From contig QVRM01005936.1 in assembly GCA_003439945.1 (NCBI GenBank), positions 213,501-277,500 on the forward strand: a stretch of DNA of 64,000 nucleotides, read 5' to 3'. Below the pieces are notes generated by a model that saw only the letters and a program-made list of their open reading frames with translations, made no database searches and was not told where the DNA came from. A program made the translations under genes and the position numbers. Each line of letters starts with the position of its first letter. Positions within the stretch are counted from its first letter, which is position 1. Of the stretch, positions 10,361 to 21,189 are shown in pieces. Source of the DNA: Dermanyssus gallinae (Eukaryota; Arthropoda; Arachnida; Mesostigmata; Dermanyssidae).

Positions 10361-11220
10361 TTAATAATATATAAAAATATGAAAACATGACAAATCAATA
10401 TCACATTTTCCATTAAAGGATGTCGAATAAGGAGTGTACTGGCCTGCCAGAACAATGACACACGTTTGAACCGAGCTCAGTTTTACCCCAACTCAAATAT
10501 GGGTCCAAAACGAGGCAAGGTTTTTTTTCCCCGTTGGTGCTTATTCTTCGTCCGATCATGCTGTGGTGCTGTGTCTAATTACGGAGTCGCGACCACGTTT
10601 GCTTGTCTTGCTCCGTTTTACCAGCATCGTATCAAAGGAGCTGTACTTTTGACAGTAACATATGTTTTAAATCTTGTTCCAATACTGCGCCCATTTAAGT
10701 TCATGTGGTACTTTGCTCATAAGATCACAAATGATCATCCAACAACAAAGCTGTGATGAGGATAAATTAGCACAAAAATTAGATTGCGCCTGTGGGATAT
10801 TGGCACACCCCCAGAGAGCGGTAAAGAGAGACAGAGAAATGCCACTGCCAGAAGTCTGGCAGGGAGAATGGGATATTATTCCCTCTGGAGTCTATGGGGA
10901 CAAGGTCTGAACAAAGTGCGCCTGACAGATGGAGGAATCCGTAAGTGGCCAGGCCCAAATAATCCGCATTATTCTATGAAGATCAGAGCCATCAGAAAAT
11001 GAAGCTTAAATGGGGGGGGGGTGCGTTTAGTGAATATGGGTCTCAACGGCAAAATACCATCCGTTGGGGTCAAGTCCCACTCACGGTAGCTCAAGTCCCA
11101 GCACATACAGCGTCTTCAATAAGCGTCAAGCGCGCAGCCGATAATTGTCGTCAGAGCTTAATTAACATCTGTCATGGTTGCAATGTTGTACAAGATAAAA
11201 GTACCGATTCAAACACTCAC
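10361..11220. other. Segment A spacer without recognisable gene
   Basis: Matches 28,375-29,108 of segment B. It holds short homopolymer runs (T at about 10,520; G at about 11,012). Short open frames are not conserved in frame between A and B, which argues against coding. It lies on the 3' side of the CCHC-gene exon and would be intron of that gene. Confidence 0.5.
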
Positions 11221-11886
11221 CAAGTCAGCCCTAACGGTAAGACCTGCGTCAGGTCGGCGCGTGAGCGATTCTCGTTCGTTACTGCTGGACGATGTGCTTG
11301 CTTCTTCATTGTGAAGCCTTCGGTCTGACAGGTTGTTTGACCTAGCATACAAATCGCAGTTCCACTTATTGTTAGCAGCGTTGTTGTACTTGCTCTTATT
11401 ATTGTGGTTAGTGTTACTGTTTTGACCGCTGCGGCGGCTGCTGCTACACACACTGTCGTTCTTACTGTTGTTATTGTTGTTGTTGTTGTTGTTGTTGCTG
11501 TTGTTGTGCCTGTTGTTGCTATTGGTCCCGTTGTTATGGCGGTTAAATCTATCGTTGTTGTTTTTTTACTGCTTTTAGCGTTGTTGTTGTTGTTGCCGTA
11601 GCTTTCTTTAAGGTGGTTTACGTTGTAATTGCCGTTGTTGTCGCTGCTGTTCGTATTCCTGTTAGTGCCATGTTCCAGGTGTTTTCCCTCGGCACTGGCT
11701 GACAAGGCACCAGTACCAAAAGCCGTTGACGATGCAGAGGGGTTCGATTCTAATGAAGCCCTTTTGACCGAGTTCTTCGTTTGCATGCCGTCAGTAGATA
11801 CATTGACCGCTTCCGCTCGTGGATTAGCCATCTCCGTTTGGAAGTGAGAGCAGGACTGCATAGTGCGACCTGGGGCCATGCACATC
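11221..11886 (-). pseudogene. CCHC zinc-knuckle gene, Asn-rich exon (segment A copy)
   Basis: The acceptor TGTAG lies at 11,887-11,888 and the donor CTTG|GTGAGT at 11,219-11,220. After the junction the frame reads RMCMAPGRTMQSC, which completes a third zinc knuckle begun in the upstream exon. Here the knuckle His is replaced by Arg, whereas segment B keeps His. A Ser/Asn-rich region follows, expanded by a GTT/TTG-type triplet run at about 11,465-11,620. That expansion and small indels shift the frame, so the C-terminal part is read in a different frame than the start. The same exon in B (29,109-29,748) is open throughout. Confidence 0.7.
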
Positions 11887-12110
11887 CTACAGACATCAAC
11901 ATAGGCAGATACAAATGCACGCATACACAAGAATATATATATATAAATTTAATGTAATTAACAGTTGGCGGCAGGCACTGGTGGCAATCTAATCCACTAC
12001 AGCGATCGTCTACAAAAAAGGGGAGAGGCATCTACGTTGAGTACGAGAGTATATTCTGCTTCCCTTAAGCTAACTCGTGCTCTCACTTTGTCTAGTGGTG
12101 AGTCGCATAC

Positions 12111-12445
12111 CTGCAGTTGATGTTAGCGAGCGTCGGACAATTGCGCCAGCTATGGCTGGTCTGATCACAGCGTGGACACCGCCCGCCACGTTCGATCTGA
12201 AGCTTATCCATGCAGAAATGTTGAGTGTGGCTGGTCGCTCCACAGAAGTCGCACTCCATTGTCGTTGACAAATTGACTGATGATTCAGCTCCGTTGGGCT
12301 TACCTTGCTCGTCTTCGTGCATTCTGCATTCGCCCTTAATCAAGCCGAGATCAAGCAACTTTTTTCGCACTTCGTACGAAGTAACGAATACGAGATGCGA
12401 GCGACGATCGGACTTAGCGGTAACAGCGACACACGGCGATAAGAT
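12111..12445 (-). CDS. CCHC zinc-knuckle gene, upstream exon with two knuckles (segment A copy)
   Basis: Open from a TGA at 12,446-12,448 to the donor TGCAG|GTATGC. It ends with AANINC-type sequence whose last Cys starts a third knuckle across the splice. Two canonical C-x2-C-x4-H-x4-C knuckles are visible, CDFCGATSHTQHFC and CPRCDQTSHSWRNC, 12 residues apart. They bind single-stranded nucleic acid in Gag and related proteins. Upstream residues (SYEVRKKLLDLGLIKGEC) are continuous in frame and may be an RNA-binding-like region. The intron to 11,886 is 224 bp. The three-knuckle layout resembles Gag proteins of BEL/Pao elements, but the intron suggests a host or domesticated gene. The true start and 5' exons are not identified. 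Confidence 0.65.
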
Positions 12446-12534
12446 TCAGCCTCTGTTGAGTCCTGCCTAAGAAATTCGAAAAACAACCTTGTAAACAGAT
12501 TGTCCATAGAATATATATATATTTATATATATCA

Positions 12535-12628
12535 ATGGAAGTTAGGATACTACCAGTCAACCTCTGTATTGTCTTTGGCAGATGGAAGTTAGGATACTAT
12601 CAGTCAACCTCTGTATTGTCTTTGGCAC
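12535..12628. repeat. 47-bp tandem duplication, segment A only
   Basis: Two near-identical units (12,535-12,581 and 12,582-12,628) starting ATGGAAGTTAGGATACTA. Segment B has one unit at about 33,664-33,710, so the duplication arose in A after the segmental duplication. Confidence 0.85.
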
Positions 12629-12853
12629 TCGGCAAAGCTTTGCCGTATAACATCTACTTCGTCTCCTACTGTTGTTATTCACATTATCGTGTGATACGTG
12701 CAGACCGAACAAGCAGGCAACGGCTATGATGTTGGCTTCTAATGGTGGCTACGTGGCAATGCACTGCACTAATGACGAAGCGTGGCGACATTTCGTGTCA
12801 TCTGACTGGGCTTATCTTTCGTCCAATTATTTGTCCGCACGATAGTAAAACAG

Positions 12854-13111
12854 AAAAAGAAGATTCGCACAAGGTATCTCTGAGGCGAAAATAACCGCCG
12901 CACAAAGCCGAGCAGCCTAAATGGCAAGAAGAGTGGCCAGGCGAAGTAATCTCGAGAAGACAGTACTGCGGCCACCCCCCGTCAAGGTGCAAAGAGGACG
13001 ACTGGATTTTAGTGGGTGCGAGTCCCACACTACCGAGGCTTTAACAACGTCGCCCGGTGTGCATAACGCATTTTACCAGTTACCTCTATAAAAAAAAAAA
13101 AAAAAAAAAAA
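12854..13111 (+). mobile_element. SINE-like retroposon with poly(A) tail and 15-bp target duplication
   Basis: A 258-bp insert ends in about 22 A residues (13,090-13,111). It is flanked by perfect ACGATAGTAAAACAG repeats at 12,839-12,853 and 13,112-13,126. Segment B has the single pre-insertion site near 33,910. Near the 3' part, GGGTGCGAGTCCCAC resembles a tRNA T-arm/B box, so a tRNA-derived head is possible, but no clear A box was found. LINE-mediated retroposition is certain from the structure; family identity is not. Confidence 0.88.
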
Positions 13112-13668
13112 ACGATAGTAAAACAGCCACAATATGCATGCATATGCTGTACATACGTAGTTTTATACGATATACGTACTCATATGTTGACCTCAAGCAC
13201 ATGTTGGGAACGAAATCGTGTTCACCAGTAACGCATGAACCATGTGTTTTCTAGTCGCGCACGCAAAAACACACTCCCTATCCCTCTCTATCTCCCCTCT
13301 TGTACACATGGCAATCTAGCAAATAATAATATAAGACATAGGATGCGGTTAGCAGTAGAACAGATAACCGAACTGGCGGGGTGGCAGTGGCGCCCAAAGA
13401 ACAAACGAAGAGGTGCATACAAAGGTTTAGTGTAAAAAAAAACCAAACCTTTTAAGGGGGTCGTTTGAAATTATAGACTGTGTCCCCTGCTGGCTTGGAA
13501 GCGCTGTGTCGAATGTCTTCAGTGACAACAAAGATGGGTCCTGACTGTGCACTCTACTGCGCTCTGTCGACGCATTGCGGTGCGGTCCTTCAAAGCGGCA
13601 CCGTTATGACGGTTGACAAAAAACCTCAGCGTTGACAACCGTCATAACGATATAGCGAGCAGAATAAC

Positions 13669-13823
13669 TGTTATAATGCATCAGACTTAACGAACGCACC
13701 AGACTTGGCGCTGTTCCAAAACGTTCCACACTTGGCCGGCCATCCGAGCTGCGAGCCGGCCCACGTGTTTCAAATAAAGTTCAACTAACCGCCAGTTGTA
13801 CTTCAACCACGGTCTCTTTAACA
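13669..13823 (+). repeat. 5' LTR of the gypsy element
   Basis: Starts TGTTATAATGCATCAGACTT and ends ...GGTCTCTTTAACA. It matches 17,440-17,590 along its whole length, including AATAAAG/AATAAGG as a possible polyadenylation signal. Confidence 0.8.
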
Positions 13824-13881
13824 CGGCGCAGTCGACAACAAACATCAAGTTCTAGGTAAACGCTAATCGTAAAAGGCAAGG

Positions 13882-14760
13882 ATGACAAATCGCGGACCGA
13901 TGCCACGTGCGCTGAGTAGCGAGGGCGACGAAGCTGAAAACTGGACAATCTTCTCTCAAGCATGGTGCGACTATGCTCTGATAAACGATGCGTACAAAGA
14001 AACTCCACAACAACGACACGCGTTGTTCAGATCAGCTATCGGAGATCATCATTATAGGACGCTCGTTAATGGCCTGGGCGTTATAGAAATCACTGGAGAC
14101 GTAGCTGATGCCACCGGCGAAAATCCCTAAGCATAGATGGCCGCCGCACTGATAGCCGCTTTTGCCGAACGCCTTAAATGCCACAGAAACGTGATATTTC
14201 AATGATACTTGTTTCAACGAGCCTGTGCGAGGAACGAGGCAGAAGCAGTAAACGCGTCCAGAGAACGCGTGGGGCAGCATGTCAAGCGGTGCGAGTACAC
14301 CAATGAGACAACTATGCTGCGCGATAAACTAACGTCTAGACACCCGACTGGGAATGGCCAGGGAAGCATTATTTCGCGAACAAGATCACAGAAATCCTGC
14401 ATTGGACGTCGTGTTGAGAACACTGGAAACGTACGAGGATAATGAAGTATCGCTGCAAATAATAGAACAAGACCGACATCGCGCCGGCGGCGAACGGCAC
14501 GAAGAAGTTGCTGCGGTTTGCAACATGGGAGGCCGGCAGGCAACAACGAATCTACAACGACGACCTCTGCCTTATGCAGATAGGTAGCCGCCTGCCTGCC
14601 CGCAGTAGCAGTAGCCAGACACCATATTGTGTGACAAGTGCGGTCTACAGCACCTACCACACGACGAATGTCCAGCTAACGGAAGGCGCTGCAAAAGCTG
14701 CCAAAGATTGAATCATTTCGCTCGTGTGTGTGTACGCGTCGATCAAGACCAGCAGGTAGT
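13882..14760 (+). pseudogene. Gypsy gag remains with two zinc knuckles
   Basis: The first frame (13,882-14,128) reads a capsid-like start including SEGDEAENWTIFSQAWCDY. Later frames include FQRACARNEAEAVN and CEYTNETTMLRDKL. A double finger near 14,629-14,730 reads CDKCGLQHLPHDEC then CKSCQRLNHFARVC; the second is a perfect C-x2-C-x4-H-x4-C. The pattern of an unusual first finger plus a canonical second finger is seen in Mag-type gypsy Gag. At least four frame breaks separate these parts. Confidence 0.75.
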
Positions 14761-14899
14761 CAACGATACGGCCAACATCAGAAAGGCATAACATTCGCGC
14801 AATAGATGACAAGGAGGCAACTCACGACGACAACGATGATGATTGTGACTCAGGAGACACGTACTGCATTGAGACGATCGGTAAGGTACCTAAACGGAA

Positions 14900-16010
14900 A
14901 TTGTTCGCAAGTATCGGAGATGATCAGAATGCCCAGCTGCGCGTTCTCTTAGATACTGGCTTGACATGAGACGTCATGAGTTACAACGACTTTCTTCGAC
15001 TGAAGGCGGAGTTAGGAAATATGAGCGTTGACCATAATGATCGCACTCTCTTGAAAATGTAGGACAACTCCCAAGGCGATAACGATAGACTCAATCGAAA
15101 TTATCACATTATCAGCCACAGAACAATAACAAGTAAAATTCCAGGTGATCGACAAAGTAGTCGAAACTCTCCGTTCCGCAAACAGGTGTTTAGAGCTCAA
15201 TTTGATACAAGTGCTCAGGGAAGTGCAGTTCGTGAACACAGTGATCGAGCAGGACAAGGACCGACTGAAAACACTTCTCGAGAAATACAAAGACGTGTTC
15301 GAAGGACTGGGCACGCTCAGTACAACAGCCTCCAAGAACTCCCCCGGTTGCCCTGACAGGCGCTATCGTGTGTCGCATAAAAGAACTGGAACAACAAAGA
15401 GTGATCCAGAAGGTTAACCATCCGACTGAATGGGCATCTAATCTTGTGGCGGTGGACCTTCCCGGCCGAAAACTCAGGCTAGTGCTCGACCCACACGCAC
15501 TAAATAAAGTTATTCAAAGACCAAGATACCGGATGCCGACACTCAACGATACGTTATACCGCCTAAACAAAGCCAAGGTATTTTCGGTGCTCGACGCGCG
15601 AGATGGCTTCTATCAGATGGTCTTAAATCCAGAAAGCCGAGACTATACAACATTCTGGACGCCGATCGGCAGATATCACTATTGCCGAGTCCCCCAAGGA
15701 ATCTCACCATCGCCCGAAGAATATCAGAGACGTCAAGTGCAAGCTTATGATGGCTTGGGAAATGTTTCAGTGGTGGCAGATGACACAGGTTTATGGCATG
15801 AAGGGCGCACAGTACTCGAAGCAATCGAAGACCACCACAAGAACGTGCAGTCCCTATTCCAACGCGCTTGAGAAGTTGGACTACGCTTCAACAGGAGAAA
15901 GCTCCGTCTGGATTATCCGCAAGTTAACTTAATGAGTCATGTCATAAGCAAAGACGGATTAAGAGTTGACGCCGATAATTAGTAAAAGCGATCAAAGAGA
16001 TGACGACGAT
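14900..16010 (+). pseudogene. Gypsy protease and reverse transcriptase remains
   Basis: The protease motif LLDTGLT at about 14,947-14,967 is followed directly by a stop. RT begins with RIKELEQQRVIQKV and WASNLVAVDLPGRKLRLVLD and continues through VFSVLDARDGFYQM and TPIGRYHYCRVPQGISPSPE to VVADDTGLW, the position of the catalytic YxDD (ADD is kept, the Tyr is lost). The longest open piece is 15,368-15,871. HVISKDGLRVD follows in a shifted frame. Confidence 0.85.
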
Positions 16011-16039
16011 CAACGAAGGACGTAAAGGGCACATAATGA

Positions 16040-16460
16040 GATTTTAAGGCGGCGTTCTTGTTTAAGACGGGAGGTCTATCTCTTACACCTCCCACTCATT
16101 CAGCGCTACCGAAAAATAACTATGCAGTGATCGAAAAGGAGTGTCTAGCCATAGTGACGGTATGCAAGACGTTCGAACACTACATCTACGGGATGCCGAC
16201 GGTCACAACACAGACAGACAGACCACAGACCACTAGAAAGTATATTCGCCAAACCGCTCGACGCATGCCCTAAACGTTTGCAACGAATGAGGTTAAATTT
16301 AATGAAGTTCAACCTCAGGATCAAGTCTATACATGGCAAGACGAACCTCGTAGTCGATATATTAAGTAAACACCCCTTGAAGACTCAGTGCAAACCCGAT
16401 GACGTGGGGAGAATGGAACTTGAACAGGTCGATTACAGCGCAACTAATCTTATCTCTGAC
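16040..16460 (+). pseudogene. Gypsy RNase H remains
   Basis: ALPKNNYAVIEKECLAIVTV and CKTFEHYIYGMP match the RNase H/connection region of gypsy Pol, and VYTWQDEP-like and LVVDILSKHP fragments follow. Two frame changes occur. Confidence 0.75.
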
Positions 16461-17366
16461 TGACCGCTGATGCAACAGGTTAAGACCGCAACAGCAAATA
16501 GCGCATCAATGCAAACGCTAATCAAGGCGATTCAAGACGGTTGGCCTGCACAAGAGAACTCGGGTTCGATGCCATGTGTCGTAGAGTTAAGAACACAGTG
16601 TTCTGGCCAGGGAACGAGCTGAGCCGTTAATGAGCCAGCCGATTCCACAATGGTGTATACCGTGGCAGGTAGTACACCAGGACATATTTGTTTGGCCTGG
16701 TTACAGCGGATAGCTACAGTGACTACTTCGAGCTGGACGAGCTGAGCAAAGACACCACTACCGCTCAGTTAATAATCAGCAAACCGACAAGCAGCCGCAC
16801 AGAGAGCGTACAACCAAGGAACCAGACGGCCGACTTTAACCACGAGTGACATCTTGGCTGCTGTATCGCTGAAATCAAACCGTGCACATATCGTGTTGGC
16901 ACACAAAATAATGGCGAACTGACAAAAAACCGACGACATTTAATAAAAGTTCCCGATCCGGAAAACCCGTCGAGAGGAAAACTAACAATTCTCCGTATTC
17001 TTAGAGATTCGTTCTCAGAGTGGCGCACGGCCGGACAATATCGTTCCGACAGGGCAGTCAACCACAGTCTCACTGCCAACCGACCATGCTATCGATGTGC
17101 CAATGCGTTCGGCGCAGAGTATGTCATCTGGCCAGCAACAACCCATTACACGGCTGCCGTCTTCACCGCGCAGACCCAGTAAACGACCCGCTGCTGACCT
17201 TTCATCACCGCAGCCGCTCGCCGCACTAAGAAGTCGCCAGCAACAAGGAGACAACGAAGGCGAAACCGTATTCAACCGAAAGAGAAATCGAAACAAATAT
17301 GTTCCGCGAGCATTTTATACGCGATCCGGAAGGAAGATCAAAACCACAAGATATGAATACTTATAA
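16460..17366 (+). pseudogene. Gypsy integrase and polyprotein C-terminus remains
   Basis: A heavily mutated integrase is suggested by ELGFDAMCRRVKNTVFWPG-like and FGLVTADSYSDYFEL-like pieces. The frame from 17,097 ends with YTRSGRKIKTTRYEYL, the usual C-terminal Thr-Arg-Ser-Gly-Arg tail of gypsy polyproteins, stopping about 75 bp before the 3' LTR. Confidence 0.7.
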
Positions 17367-17439
17367 ATGCAATACAAATGTTCTCACGCAAACAAATGCA
17401 TAATAATTGATTATATTTTCAAATGTAAAAGCAGGGAGA

Positions 17440-17590
17440 CGTTACGGTGCATCAGACTTAACGAACACGCCAGACTTGGCGCAATTCCAGAACGTACCAC
17501 ACTTAGCGGGCCATCCGAGTTGCGATCCCGCCCACGCGTTTCAAATAAGGCATAATCGCCAGTTGTATTTCAACCACGGTCTCGTTAATA
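17440..17590 (+). repeat. 3' LTR of the gypsy element
   Basis: Matches the 5' LTR at 13,669-13,823 with scattered substitutions. To its right, segment A resumes with an AACAAC-rich stretch matching 34,425 onward in B. Confidence 0.8.
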
Positions 17591-18950
17591 CCAACAACAA
17601 CAACAATAAAAATAACAAACAGGCTGACTACCATAGCAACGACACTGAGGCTTGCAATAACAAATGAACGCAGCGACTAGAACAACAACGCTAACCACAT
17701 TCATATGAGCACCGACAACGTTGTGGAACACCAAGGAGAATCGCGATGTGTCCGTTACGTCAAGCAGTCTGTCAGAAAGAAGTCTTGACAATCGAGCAGC
17801 GACGGGTACTTCGTCCCGCAGTAATGAACGAGCAAATATTAATCAATTAATGAATCAATTGACGGGTCCTTTGTCCAGCAGTAATGAACGAGCAGATATT
17901 AAATTAATGAATCAATGAATAATCCTTGGGCGGAATAAATGGTAGCCTATTCTTTAGGACACAGCGCTGCTATCGAGAGGCGACACATTGAGCTTCACAC
18001 AGCATACATATGCATATTTTAGAGCTTAAGCTTTTTTCAGAACTGCGATTATGAGCCGCCGTGAAGCAAAAATGGTCACGTTACCTTAAATATACACATA
18101 TATTATATGTGTATATTTAAGATTCATCCGGCCGTATGTCGGTGTTGCACTCTGGCGATGTTAACAGTTCGCCGTAGTTAGAAAACTGTATACAAAACGT
18201 GTTGCACAGCTTTGCCGTTTATGGCCTTGACCTCAAGTGCAATCCTTCTATTGATTTGCTGAACCTATTCATTTGGGATCTTTATGAACAAAGTACCACA
18301 TGGACTTATGAAATGAGCACAATATTGAAACAAAATTTAAACCTTGAACTATCGTAAAAAGTACGCCTGCCTTGATACGATGCTGGTTAACTGGGCACGA
18401 CAAGCAAGTAACTAACCATACCTAGATACTGCACCACAGCATGATCACACGAAAAAAATACTCATAATGGAGAAACCTCTCGCGTCTTTAGGGCCTCTAT
18501 TTGAGATATTAGGGCATAATAGAAGGCAGCTAAATTTGGCTCAAACGAGCGTCTTTGTGCTGGCTGTAGACAGTAAAATCCTCGTACTAACGTTGTTTAT
18601 AAGAAATTGATGATGATTATTGATTTATTATGTAATTATGTACTATTATAATTATGATTTGATCCCTATAAAATGCTACTTACGTGCGTAAAGGTGATGA
18701 TAACTCGGTCGAAATATTGTGACTACGAAAATATTCTGCAAATAATGGAATCGCCGTGTGGCGACAACCACACAACGGGAATAGCCTGCATACGAATGAC
18801 GTAGCACAACTGAGAAGAAAATGCTTCGAGTCTACTCTTGCGCAGGTCGATTTATTGGTTCACGAGGCAGCGCGGTCAATCTATATATAATATCTCAAAA
18901 GATGCCCCGAATGCTCCGCTCTGAGATCGGTCGGAAGTTACATAGGTTTC
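17591..18950. other. Segment A tail, non-coding, with a 60-bp tandem duplication and a palindrome
   Basis: Matches 34,425-35,760. A 60-bp unit starting GACGGGT is duplicated at 17,801-17,860 and 17,861-17,920; segment B has one unit at about 34,657. A perfect 18-bp-arm palindrome with a 1-nt centre lies at 18,085-18,121. No gene is recognised. Confidence 0.6.
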
Positions 18951-18959
18951 TGTTGGTTT

Positions 18960-19240
18960 CGTATAGAACTACTGATTAGTTAGGGTTTGACTTGGATCGA
19001 GTGTTTCCCTCCGATTGGTTGATTGGGATATGTCGTCATCGGTTGGTGACCGTTTGGACGATTGAGAGTATTGGGGTTTTGGCGCGAAAGACTGTGAACG
19101 TTCTCTGACTGGTGGGTTGGCGCGTATCGTCATCGACTGGCGATCTTTTGGACGATTGAGCACGTTGAGGTTTTGGTTTTTGCAACGATTGCAGTCTCCG
19201 CGCCCTTTAGACCTGGTCGGTTAAAATTGATTTTTGAACC
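18960..19240 (-). pseudogene. Pro/Asp/Ser-rich tandem-repeat coding sequence (segment A copy)
   Basis: The minus strand reads units of about 34 codons with a SKRSPTDDDIS core and an SFAPKPQ core. Two units can be recognised between about 19,000 and 19,200. The same sequence is at 35,770-36,050 in B and inverted at 45,955-46,290. Some frames are open, others are broken. The protein is not recognised. The conserved Pro/Gln/Asp unit across three loci suggests a real low-complexity protein or retroelement polyprotein tail. Confidence 0.4.
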
Positions 19241-20480
19241 GCGCCATAGTACTTAGTTAGAGAGTTGTTGTACTGCCCAGAAGGTGGGCGCTTCACTTCG
19301 CCACAATATCAATAAATGATCACATTTATTTCACTCATATAGAACATGCATATAAGTTTATATTCACACAGACTAGGTGATGATATTGTAACGACGCAAT
19401 CAAACCGCATCTCCACCCAGTGTAACGATGTTGCTGTTACGCTAAGTTACTGGGGATGGTAGCTTAGCCGGGCGGCGACTACAACACGAGAGACTCGGGT
19501 CAATGAGTGAAAACACACAGCGTAAGGTCTGAATCGCAAAGTTACCGGACGGAGAATGCCGAGTTAGCATCCTTCTCCCGGGCTATTTATTTGCTCCGGT
19601 GACGCCGCAGCCTTCCTATAGTAATAATGTTAAAAGGTTGACTCGAATCTATGACATTGTTAATCGGTCGGTTAACACTTCTCTCGGCGATGCACGTTGT
19701 CCTTGGTGGTGATGATGATGCCGATACTCTGGATGTGGCGCGGTCCGTGGACAATGGTGCACGTGCCCTATGGTCATCAGCACGCAGCCTAGTGGTCTCC
19801 TTGGTCGTCTCGTTGCACGTTGAATTGGATGCTTGCTTGGTTTACTGACGTCGTCAGTTGTCGGTGCTGTAGGTCTTTGACGTTTGAGTTGGCTTGGGTG
19901 GTTGATCGGCCTGCTGACGTCATAATTGGCTGTTGGCGTCTCAGTGACTGGCAATTCAGTGACTACGCTGTGGTTGGCCTCTGCTACTACGCTGTGCTAG
20001 GCCTCGTTACAATATCAACAAATGACCGAAGAAAAGCGTTAAAGAAAAGGGCCACATCGAATTGAAGTGTGTCAAAGTGCTCAATATTGAGATTAGCCGG
20101 AACTAAGTTTTATGACTGGGAAAGAACGTATAAGCAAAGATAATCTAATGAAGGCACGGCCGCATCGTTTTACCGAACATTAGTCGAAGATTGGCGTAAC
20201 CCTGCTTGCTTCACAAATCTTATTTGCTACTATTGTGCTTACATGCATGTACATATGAAACGAATAAATGCTTATTTAGGTACCATATAAGTCCACGGCA
20301 GAGCATATGAGCATATGACGTTTATCGATTTTTACTTGTAGCTTCTCATTTGTGTTAAAACGTCATATAGCCACATGGATAGTACGAAGCATATGTGCAA
20401 GTTACAGCAAGCTTTTATGCATTATCACCGTAATAGCTCGTGTTGTTACAATTATTTATCTATGCCTTATGTACATGTTT
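19241..20480. other. Region after segment A, weak repeat-like coding signal
   Basis: No recognisable gene. The minus strand at 19,649-19,954 has an open frame of 101 codons with TANYDVSRPINHPSQL and TDDVSKPSKHP, related to the Pro/Asp-rich units at 18,960-19,240, then a His run (HHHHH). The rest is unassigned. Confidence 0.35.
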
Positions 20481-20499
20481 ACTTAGTTCTGGGTTATTC

Positions 20500-20920
20500 A
20501 GACGCTAGTAAGGTTAGACAGTGCGTTCTCGCAGTGTTCTTGAATTGACTAAGCGAGACATAAGTGTCCTTATGTCACTAGGCAGCTTGTTCCACAAGGT
20601 AGCACCTAAACTACAGAGTGCAAGTTTTGACTGTGTACTTGTGGCCGAGGGGACAATAAGCAAGTGAAATGCCGAGTCTCGGGAGTTTTGGGTTCTTGCA
20701 GACTGGATAAGGCCAACCAGGCTGGGATAGTGATCAAGAAGATTTACGTCGACAACTATGGTAACTTTAATTAAGTATGGTAACAGGAGCGCTGAGAGTT
20801 ATTCATTTTGCTCTATATATGTTATTGAGACGCTCCACAGTGAGACCTAAGACGAGGCAAAGTGCCCTTTTCTGAAGCAGATGAAACGGAGTTATATGGT
20901 GTTGCCAACGGAACCGTAGA
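20500..20920 (-). mobile_element. CR1/Jockey-like LINE ORF2 C-terminus fragment
   Basis: The minus strand reads HLLQKRALCLVLGLTVERLN, then SKLALCSLGATLWNKLPSDI and ends RTLRERTV before a stop near 20,515. The G-A-x-L-W-N-x-L-P signature is the usual C-terminal block of CR1/Jockey-type LINE ORF2. Frame breaks separate the blocks. Confidence 0.7.
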
Positions 20921-21189
20921 ATGAAACTGATTCTTATTATGTCTCACGATACGCAAGAGAGCAATACGGCAGCGCCGCTTCTCTTCGCATTATTGCTTGG
21001 CTAACTCTCACTCTGCGCTATGTCCCGGCGGTTAGCACTCTTTTGATATACAGCTGAACGGTCAAATACGGCCCAATCCTTAAATTTCGTTGACACAGTA
21101 TCGTTAGCAAACTCGCAATCCGCGCGGCGGTCATCACCTGGACCGCCTGTGAATAACAAAATATAATTCAGAACGCCACCAATTCATCT

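Larger units (their letters stand above)
13669..17590 (+). mobile_element. Ty3/gypsy LTR retrotransposon, degraded but end-to-end
   Basis: Two short LTRs (about 155 bp) bracket gag, protease, RT, RNase H and integrase remains in gypsy order. Segment B has the uninterrupted site at about 34,410-34,430, so both boundaries are supported by comparison. Sequence immediately after the 5' LTR (CGGCGCAGTCGACAAC) is in the position of a tRNA primer binding site. The two LTRs differ at numerous positions, and all coding frames contain stops, so the copy is old and inactive. No envelope-like frame is seen. The gag knuckle pattern fits Mag-like gypsy elements. Confidence 0.88.
345..19240. repeat. Segment A of a large direct tandem duplication
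   Basis: From 345 (GAAAATGATA...) the sequence aligns collinearly with segment B starting near 22,280. Matching blocks include 345-930 with 22,280-22,950, 1,075-1,340 with 23,155-23,440, 3,080-3,860 with 24,310-25,170, 3,880-5,860 with 26,300-28,370, 10,365-11,930 with 28,375-29,810, 12,060-12,840 with 33,190-33,910, 13,110-13,665 with 33,920-34,410, and 17,590-19,230 with 34,430-36,050. Divergence is substantial, with many point changes and small indels, so the duplication is not recent. Segment-specific transposons account for most of the length difference. Confidence 0.85.

Noticed and set aside
11404..11601. Poly-Val/Leu frame on the plus strand
   Set aside because: Antisense shadow of the Asn-rich exon of the CCHC gene; driven by a GTT triplet run.
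12535..12628. Considered as start of a CRISPR or satellite array
   Set aside because: Only two directly adjacent units without spacers; a simple local duplication.
13669..17590. Possible infectious retrovirus-like element
   Set aside because: No envelope-like frame after integrase; the polyprotein tail (TRSGRK) runs almost to the 3' LTR and all genes are broken.
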